64,000 bases of DNA from Coniferiporia sulphurascens (lineage: Eukaryota; Basidiomycota; Agaricomycetes; Hymenochaetales; Hymenochaetaceae), in the NCBI GenBank assembly GCA_002794785.1, contig NBBA01000004.1, positions 1,302,001-1,366,000 on the forward strand, read 5' to 3'. Below the pieces are notes generated by a model, which searched no databases, had not been told where the DNA came from, and worked only from the letters and a program-made list of their open reading frames with translations. Numbering within the stretch: the first letter of the stretch is position 1; every line of letters starts with the position of its first letter. Made by a program: the position numbers and the translations under genes. Positions 55,816 through 64,000 of the stretch are shown here, one piece after another.

Positions 55816-58800
55816 TTAGATGGTGTGAGTAGTCTTTTGCGTGGAGACAATTGTAGGGTCAGTACGCAAGCTCTTCGGAATGAGAGACGACGTCGGAGAT
55901 GTGAATAAAGTCTGCGCCCCAAGTCAAGGTGAGAGCTTAAGAGCTTTAACAGGTCGGTCCAAGCCTAGATATAGTCTGCGGATGAAAATAGGATCCCGAG
56001 GCACTTCACGAGAGCACATCTCAATCGTGCGTGGTTCGGCAGCGCGGACTCAAGCACCGCAGGGAAGCTGGACCGGGGACGAAAAAAAATCAAAGAACCA
56101 GAGGGATGACCTATTTGGAAAAACCGGATCGCTGGTGCCCAGCCTAAGGGGGGGCGGGCGCCGGCTGAATCTGGCCAAAGCACATCGTTTCTCGATTGGG
56201 CGCGGGGCGTCTAAAGCGAGGTCTGGGGCCCATAATACTCTCTCAGACAGGGGGAGTGGATTCTCGTGCAGAGATGTACGTGAAGGTTGGGTTCCACCGA
56301 GCAAGACTTGAAAAAAGATATTGGCGTCCATCGAGTCACGCCGCTATTATTGCGATTCGAGTGTAGACTCTAACGCAGCTACTTGTGAGGGTTTTTCCTA
56401 TTGCAAAAAGCATATAGCGATATTAATTCCAGCATGCAATACCAAGTGGCCTAGCTTGCCAAAAGTCTTGAAGGAGGCGGTATCAATTTTAGAGCTAATG
56501 GGTGTGGTGGCCTTTCCGCTCTGAGCCAGGGTATCACCAAAAATGGCAAGCTCTACATCAATAGTAAGCAATCTTGGCCTCTGAATTATTTTTATATTGT
56601 GCAAAGCTATACCAGGCAAGTGACCCGGAGCCTTTTGCAATCCGTGGCCCGTCACATCTTGATGTTTACAGTTTTGTCCGTCGCTGTTATCGTTCTGCTT
56701 CTTACCAGCGACGGCCAACGGCCAAACACGCGTGGAAGGGCTTGGAAAACTCGTTTTGCTCCATCTTGTTTCTAGCCTCTGTGGAAAGCTACTTCGGTAC
56801 TTTATCCATGTTAATTATGCTGTGTTCGGTAATGGGTGCGCTTGCCAGCGGCGGTCGTCCGTAGCGGTTGTTCGGCGCCGCGCACTGCGAGCCAGCAGGG
56901 TTTCTTCTCCAAGACTCTCCCGCTCAGCCTACGCAGCTACTCAGTCAACGCTGGTCATACGGACCGAAAAGTCAATAGTCAGACGCTTCCTGTCTGCAGA
57001 ATACAAGGGAATTCTCGCCGCTCACAGACTCGGACTCCTATTTGCTTTCTGCATACTTCTGCCGGAAGGACTTTGCAATCGCGACGCCCTCCGGTTGGCC
57101 GCTTCCTTGCCTTCTGACCTTCCTAAAACCTGCTTCGTCTTGGTGGCGCGATTTTCGTTTGGTATCCCCCGAAAAGCTTGTTGACCTAATGTTTACAGAC
57201 TTATCTACACGCTTTGGCCAGGATTTGCTGCACCATCGTGGCGCTCGCTTCCATTACTCTCAATTCCCGCTGATGCCCCGTGAATTTGATGTAACATCTC
57301 TCTTTTCGCTTGCCGTGTTATCAGGAATTTACTCAAGCGAATACGACCTGCCGAGGTCTTCGATCATCAAAGTCCGTCTGGGCCCCACGTACTTCGTTGC
57401 CTGAGGTTTCTTTAACGCGAGGTCCGGGCTGACTACTGTCCGAGGACCAAACATCAGAAAATGTGCCTTGGTCTTTCGTATCGTATTACATTTTACAGCT
57501 TGTTTATGGACCCTGCAAGCCATACTTCAAACGCTTGACTTCTCGTCGTGACAAGCAGCGACTTGCCGCCCTGATGGGAAACGCACCTATGACCAGGTTA
57601 ACGCCGCAGACGCTTGTCTGAGAAGTAAATTTTTTCTTTCTCTTTTTCAAAAGTCAATCAACACGATTCCGTGTTGACAAATGATTAGAATAGAAACTTG
57701 AAGCTAGCTGTAAGCTCTCTTGTGATTTCGTGTGCGCCTTAATAACATTCAAAATCATTAATCATCATTTATGTTTACATTAGGTGGCCGCTGTTTTTCT
57801 CTGCCTTATGGGTGACGATACGCATGGACTACAAGACGAAAGTTCACTCTCGATGCACCTATCTCAGTAATAACCGTCCTGGTCATGTGGAGATGTCCGA
57901 CGCGAGCGCCAGTGGCTTCAAGTATTGCCTTTTTAACGTCTCGCGTATCGGTCCAGCATATCCGTCTAAAAAGCAAGGCACCTGCCCCTTGACATCGCGT
58001 CGAATAAACCTAATACTCAGGTACGACCTCTTCGATATTTGTGACATACATGAAACACGTCATGTGTTCAGGTATGTGGAGAAAGCGTGGAGGCAAATAA
58101 CGGGGTTCTGGTGCGTATCGAGGTCAGAACTGATGAACTCACAGCTATGGCCGAACTTCGAAAGCCAGGTCACAAGGAAGGACTGTAGGAATTGTTGACG
58201 ATGGAACAGAGTTGTCGCCGGGGTATCGGATCCGTGCCTGCGCTTAATCCCCACGGGCAAAGAACGTGAAAACTGTCAGGAGGCTGATGGCTACGGTCAT
58301 CTTCTTCGGGAACCTCCCCGTCTTCAGGATTGTTCCCTGATGGTCGCTCCACGTATCAAATTAATTTATCTCGCTCTGATTCGCCTAATAGTTTCTGCCT
58401 CGCTCGCAATTAGAACGCACTATACAACGACACGACCAACCGAATTCCTCCAGTGACCATGGTACATTTTCGGGGAATTGAATGGAACTCAAGTTCTCCG
58501 GTCTTAAAAGAGGATCCTGCTGCGAAGATTTACGGTTTTCGCGGGACTTTCCGGTTTTTTTTCTCCATTCTTACCTCAACCATAGGGCCTTCACTTGAAT
58601 TTACCTGTCTACTAAGACAATCATTTACCACCACGAAATTCGCTCTGAATTCAAGGCGGACACTCCAATGTAAAACCAGTCACGAATTCTCACTTTCTGC
58701 GATGAAGCTCCCATCTACGCTTATCAACCCCTGCTCGATGTGAGGCTAGCCATTACGTGATCTTTTCTAACACTCCCTTACGAAACACGATCAAAATGTG

Positions 58801-59606
58801 AGTATTGCTTCGATCGTAGGTAAATACGACTCCCACCGGAGCTGTACACTTACTACCAACGAATTCTCCCGTTACTGGTGAAACTTCATAACCTGTAATA
58901 CGAGAACCCTGCTCCTGTAACAGAGACTCCGGGCTTCGCACCCAGGCCAACGACTGGATTCATACCGGACGGCACATTATACCATCAGGGTTCTGCGGCG
59001 ATCTACCTCGGTCGGGCCCGGGGTGCTGCCACTGCTTATTAGGATGGCTTCGGTGACAGCTGGCAAGAACACATTTTTCTACCAAGGAACATGTGTCCCG
59101 TGCTCATCCTTCGTAAAGACTGCGGAGCAGGGGAGCCACTCAAGATTTATTCACGTTCATTGACTATAATGTTAGTTAGCAGACTACTACCATCTCAATT
59201 GAGGTGCCCGCAGGTCACCACCTTGAACAGATAAGTTTACATGTGACCAGAGCCCTTCAGTGGTATATATCTTGCGCACAGATCAACGTGAGTCCCAGGG
59301 CCTTACTTAACGCAACGAGTGTCTACACGAGATTATTGGTGGCGGTACCACTACACGGTGAGTACAAAGAAATTCTTGAGTGGACTCATCTCACTCCGCA
59401 CATGTACCGAGTCCCGCATTTTTCACTGGGTAGACCATCGTCATTGGTATAGAAGTGAATCACTGGAAGTGTACTAAATACATATGCAATATACATGATA
59501 CAATCAAAATAAATAGTTATAACACAACAAGTGCATAAATATCGACTTATACGAATTATAAGTTATGCAAGATAAGAGATGATTCGTTCCAGAGTAAGTA
59601 ACGCTC
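55816..59606. other. Gap between the WOPR gene and the F-box gene, no gene recognised
   Basis: Left end is upstream of the WOPR gene, whose relatives often have long regulatory regions. A 156-codon plus frame (55841-56311) is Gly/Arg-rich and opposite in direction, with no family. A 120-codon plus frame (57042-57404) is likewise unrecognised. No repeat, tRNA or transposon motif was seen. Confidence 0.4.
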
Positions 59607-62331
59607 CTATTGCTTTGTCATAACAAATGGTCCCTCCAGAACAGGTGAGTCAATCACAGTAGTGCTTTCGCGCCATCGGCCAACTAGCATTCCAGACGAA
59701 ATAATCTAAAAGCGTTGCGTAAATCTCTCCGTTCTAAAGAGTAAACGGATCCTACGTACGTATCCACGGAAAACCCAGGTTCCCAATTCAGCCTCTTCGG
59801 GATCCCCCTGAAAGAAGAGTTAAGTATTATGAACATTGTTTTTGGGCGAAAGTGATAAAATGGAGGTTGCTTTGTGTAAGACTGATTTAGTTGAGAAATT
59901 ACACGTACGGGTTTACGAAGAAAGACAACAAGCCCGTCCGAGAGTCGCACGCGTCCCGTTATCTTAAAATGTCCCCATGCGTCCCCGTGACGCGGATCGG
60001 TCTATAGTGCAAAAACGCCCAAACCAAGTTTAGGTTAGAAAATTGATCATCGGACGGAGCAAAGCGAGAAGCGATAATGGCAGACTCGCCTCTCCTGTTA
60101 CTACAATATCATTAATTCCATCCACCAGCTTGACAGCCTCATCCATCTCCTCGTCGTCAAGCCTAATGAGAGACTTCCGCGGGGTTAGCAACGACCGGGA
60201 ACGACCGAAGCCTCATATTTTACATACCTTTATTCTTCTCGCCTTCTCAGTGTCCATAGAGGGATAGGAGTGCTTCTCGATGCCGTCTGAACTTGAAGCA
60301 AACGTTTCATACCGAATTTTGCGGCGGGTCATTGGGTCAAAGATATTCAGGTGTGCCCGCTCCTGGGAAAAGAAGACCATCACGTTAGTCCATCCACACC
60401 CAGGTATCACAAGAGAGTCAGGGCAATGTGATGACCCACCTGGTTTTCAACACACGAGTACTGTTTAGGAAACCAAGCATTCAAGAAATCGTTATCTTCT
60501 CCGTTGTCACTGCCGCACGAAACAGGGGGGTTCGTTATAAAACAATGATGCTCCCGCAGGCGCATGTACAACGGCCGCTGGTACATGGTAATCTGTTCCG
60601 TTGGCGCACCAGGCGCACTGGACAGGAGAGTGCGATAAGCCTGTATATCGGGAACCTACAACGTAAGAGGTCAGCCTAAGGATCGTCTTCTCGACTGCGA
60701 GAATTCGCGTTGCTGTAGGCCATTGCTACAGATCCGATACCCCCAATGCATGAATAGATGCTGTCCAAAAAAGATACAATCGGGCGCAAGGAGACAAGAC
60801 CATTATGCTTTATTGGCATTGCTTGAGTGAAGCGGCCACTTCCTCGCGCGCCAGAAGCATCATTTTACATCAAGAAGCCCGGAGGGTGTTGGGCAAAGAC
60901 AAGGACGAAGAAAGCCGAGATATTATGGGAAAAAAAGAATGTGCAATGATCGTGAAAAGAACGGAGGGTCTGAAATACGTAAGTGAATGCGAAGGAGGAC
61001 TAACCATGAGTTTCCCAGCCCAGAGACCCGACAATTGACCCGGAACAAACGGGCGGTTCTTGAACGTTCGTGACGTTAGTCGACAACAATCATGGGATAA
61101 CGTAATGCGGCGCCAATCTTGATCATGTCGGTCGCTCGTCATTTTATGTACAAGACCGCCGAGAAGTCCAGCATTGTCTGTAGAACGGGTCCAGGGCTTG
61201 ACACGAGTAGTTGAAGCAAGCTCCGCCATGTCCGCTAATGTTGGGCCACTCACACCCAGTACGTTCGCAGCTTCTCGATTAAGAGGTAGGAACGAAAGGC
61301 ACCCACGGGGACTACTTCTACTCTGTTGGTCGAAGTCTAATCTGACCGTCGTGGCGAGAAAGGCGGCGGGGGTCACGGGTGGGGCATAGATAGCCACAGT
61401 CTGGCCAAAGTAGACTACATGTGGTTTCCGAAACGTTGCGGACTGTATTGGTGTGTGAGCGTCGTCCGAAAGGGGCGAGAGGAGTGATAGTTCGCGTGTA
61501 TTTGATGGCTGAGATTCCATTGCGAACCGAAAGAAATTTTCTGGTGCGTAGAAACTTTTATGCTGAAAATTAATATTAAAAAGGTGGATCCAAAAGGCCA
61601 AATGAGCAAAATAAAATAAAATGTCGATATATCAACTCACGCGATGACCTGCAACCACAAGCGGCTGAAGAGAAGACATTACGACCTCCCTTTCTTCTGG
61701 CGTTTCCTTGCATAGTGAACCTTTGTGACAAAAAACAGGCGTGAGTTTGTAAATTATGGAGAAATTTTTCAGCTCGGAGGCGTAGCATACCGTAGTTACT
61801 CGACATCCATACAAGCCAGACGACCAGAGAAACTTCTTGTGACCCTTGGAAAAATACGCCTCCGACTCGCAAATTTCGAATGGCTTTAATCAAGAAAGCA
61901 GGCATGTTCGCCCAGTCGAGAAGATGCCGCTCGTTCATACCATCGTTTTCTAACATCATCAAGAAGGCGGACCACAGGTCTCCCAAGAGCGTGTCGCCTT
62001 CTACACAACCTGCCCGAATGCGCTTGAGCATTCTGCAGCGGTTCCTAAGTTCAGAAGAAAGGTGAACAGTTGTTAAGCCAACCGACTCAAGGCGACGGAA
62101 GGCGGCCGCGTGGTCGAACTTGAGGCGAAACACTTCTGAAAGTAGTGGAGAATTGTCATTTAGAGAAAGGGAGTGGGCAATTGTCCTGCTCGTGAGGGCC
62201 AAAGGGAGTATCGCCGACGGGGGTCCAGGAAGAGGGACATCGTCAGCCGCCATGTAAAGAGCTATGCGAGAGATCGATTCGGGAGCCAAGGTTTCGAATA
62301 AGCTAAGCAATGGAGAGTGATCACTGTTCAT
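59607..62331 (-). CDS. F-box-type protein of an agaricomycete family
   Basis: Probable SCF ubiquitin-ligase substrate receptor; substrate unknown. Nine exons: 62331-61791, 61720-61641, 61562-61005, 60655-60440, 60362-60228, 60173-60090, 60001-59909, 59807-59760, 59705-59607; 617 aa. The F-box-like segment is ETLAPESISRIALYMA followed by PLALTSRTIAHSLS (residues about 10-60). Family blocks: EEREVVMSSLQPL; APENFFRFAM; FVPGQLSGLWAGKLM joined to VPDIQAYRT; QRPLYMRLREHHCF; EAVKLVDGINDIVVTG; TDPRHGDAWGHFKITGRVR; GTWVFRGY; LVGRWRE. The intron between exons 3 and 4 is 349 nt, far longer than any other here; the exon 6 donor is GCGAGT (GC-AG). The family assignment rests on block order recalled from agaricomycete F-box proteins. 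Confidence 0.85.
60656..61004 (-). other. Unusually long intron (349 nt) in the F-box gene
   Basis: Begins GTTAGT and ends TTGTAG; flanking exons join LM|VP in family spelling. It is five to six times longer than typical introns in this window. I found no extra exon, tRNA or recognisable RNA inside; a 78-codon antisense frame (60805-61038) overlaps it. Confidence 0.6.
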
Positions 62332-64000
62332 AGCGAAGTTGGGGATGAGTCGATACCTGGGTTTTACCACTGGCTTTCGTACTTTATACTAGAGAATTCC
62401 TGAGGCCCTGAGTGGATTTTGTGATGGCCGCGTCCGCGAAGGAGCCCGACTCCCGCTCCTGCGCAAGTGAGGATGTAGCATGTCTGCCGCCGTCCACTAT
62501 ACAAAAGGAAACCTGACACGAACTTGAAAGCGAATTACCGCTCTAGACGGCGTCTGCGTAGTTATTAAATCTTTAAGTCTGATCGGCGGGGTGTGTCCGG
62601 GCACGACGTTGGACATATACGTGTTTCCAGTGTACCCTGCTTGCAGCCTGCAGTGCTGACCCCAATGGGTTATTTCCAAATTAGGCGGACATCGTGTGTG
62701 GGACCGGTTAATCTGCGTGGGAACTGAATTCTCGGTCACCTTGCTTTTTGCTATGCAGTGATAGCAGCTCAGACAATCGATCTCCTAGCAGGCGATAAAG
62801 TCAATCCTGACGGTCTCCGGGAAACAACGCTTTTGTGTCTCGAAATCCGTTTCAAACTTCCGCAACTACGGGACGCACTTTCCCCTTCCAGCTTTGTTTC
62901 TGGAAAAAGGCAAGCTGCCCTCAGGGTTTGCAGGGTAGATGTGGATGAGGCTTCGAGGCTTCTATAGTCTCTATGAATCAGCAATATGGGAAGCCGTATT
63001 ATACAGACAAACCATATACAAGAAGCAGCGGAGCGCCGCATACTTTGACATTGGCCACGTGTCCTCGGACGCAGGATGACACAAAATTAAATTCACGATA
63101 TGCTCCGGCACAGCTCCATATAAATCTAAGTTTCCCGGAAAGCCCTAATTCCATGTGGACTTGACCACCGTCAGCCAATATACCAACAGGGAAACGGGGA
63201 CACTCAGCAACGACTGTTTGCAACATGCATGCTACTTCCACGCAGCGAGCGTACAGGTTTAATCACAGATGTTTGCTGCAAACATCCCGTAACCAATGGA
63301 CGGGGTTTCCCTCGCGATCGGCTCGTGTTAATTCCGCCTGTTCCAGGTTCCCTGTTGTAAAAATTGTGCAAAGACGTCTTTTCTTCCGAGCCTCCCACGG
63401 GACAGACATGACACACGTGAGAAGCGCGTACACAATAGCAATACAATTTTCATCCACTTCAGTGGTACTTATGGAGGAAGAAAGGGGACAGAAAGTCCTT
63501 ATTAGGTGTGTATAAGTCTATACAAGGAGTCGTCAGACTCACGATTTACTAGAAAAACTCCCCATTAAGGCGGAGAACGTCATCAATTTTGTCTGAGTTC
63601 AGCACCTCGGAAACAAGCGCTGATTGCGTTCGCAATGCACACGATCTTAACAAGATAGGGTGACGGCAACGATTTCAACAACGCTCCTTGCTATACGCTT
63701 CAAAAGTAATGTATATATGAACTCACCTCTCTTTATTTGCGAGTAGCCTTAAATTCGTAGTCATAATGAACCATATCTAGCAGAGCCTGAGACTCGACGA
63801 AGGCATTAGTAAAAGATCCGTCGTCAAAGTCCGCTACTGGGGACGCCTTAGAAGGTTGACCAGACATGGTCTCCGAAAGTCTGCTAAACATGAGTAGTAC
63901 GCAGGCTAGGAGGGTCAATAAGCGAACAATTACTTGCCAGTAAGCCCGCATTTAGGGAGGTATCCGAAGAGGGAACCTCGCAGGAATTGCCGTCAAAGTG
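62332..64000. other. Right end, no gene recognised
   Basis: Starts with upstream DNA of the F-box gene. Two minus segments near the end can be joined in frame (from ATG at about 63764 to a donor at 63728, then from about 63653 to a TAG at about 63552), giving MTTNLRLLANKE… and …SEVLNSDKIDDVLRLNG, but the resulting ~44 residues match no family I know. A second minus frame (63951-63733) is also open. Nothing else seen. Confidence 0.3.

Noticed and set aside
60870..61601. 243-codon open frame read as one gene
   Set aside because: Its first part is exon 3 of the F-box gene; the part after GLWAGKLM reads into the 349-nt intron and loses family similarity.
1..64000. tRNA, rRNA, CRISPR array, insertion sequence or secondary-metabolite cluster
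   Set aside because: No cloverleaf with TTCGANNC arm and A/B boxes, no spaced direct repeats, no transposase or reverse-transcriptase motif, and no PKS, NRPS or terpene-synthase motif was seen in a manual reading. A covariance-model scan could still find a missed tRNA.

Overview
This window is nuclear DNA of a filamentous basidiomycete, most likely an agaricomycete mushroom-forming fungus. No gene reads as one long frame: 23 protein genes could be assembled only by removing about 140 short introns (mostly 45-75 nt, GT-AG, a few GC-AG) and checking that each exon junction keeps the frame. Family content agrees: a DUF6533 seven-helix protein, an agaricomycete-type F-box protein with the GRVR..DGL and RGY segments, a WOPR regulator, a fungal Ras and a bZIP factor. 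No bacterial, viral, CRISPR, rRNA or transposon feature was recognised. All exon coordinates are hand-derived from splice signals, reading frame and remembered family sequence; no alignment was run.

Layout, left to right: 3' part of uracil-DNA glycosylase UNG1 (+); bZIP factor (-); a gap of about 3.2 kb; branchpoint-binding protein BBP/SF1 (+); a gap of about 3.1 kb; rRNA cytosine methyltransferase RCM1/NSUN5 (-) divergent from a farnesylated class-A DnaJ (+); RNA polymerase subunit RPB5 (-) divergent from COMPASS subunit SWD2 (+), which converges on SWR1 subunit VPS71 (-); a gap of about 5.4 kb; SDE2 (+) converging on a DUF1295 membrane protein (-); a C2H2 zinc-finger factor (+); a gap of about 3.2 kb; RAS1 (+); complex I assembly factor CIA30 (-) divergent from DNA polymerase eta RAD30 (+); a long-tailed GPCR (+); a Rieske/AIFM3-type flavoprotein (+) converging on the DUF6533 protein (-); mitochondrial peptidyl-tRNA hydrolase ICT1 (+); HSBP1 (+); proteasome chaperone NAS6/gankyrin (-) divergent from TFIIH subunit TFB2 (+); a WOPR regulator (-); a gap of about 3.8 kb; and a nine-exon F-box protein (-).

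The genes are mainly housekeeping functions (DNA repair: UNG1, RAD30, TFB2; transcription and chromatin: RPB5, TFB2, SWD2, VPS71; splicing: BBP, SDE2; mitochondria: CIA30, ICT1, AIFM3-like) mixed with signalling and development genes (RAS1, GPCR, DUF6533, WOPR, bZIP, C2H2). They show no sign of forming one pathway or a secondary-metabolite cluster. The most striking feature is splicing architecture: exons of 6, 14, 14, 15, 20, 20 and 21 nt carry catalytic or conserved residues (the HPD motif of DnaJ, the PWHG of the Rieske site), one start codon is split by an intron, and there are five GC-AG introns. Five gaps of 3-5 kb have no recognisable gene.
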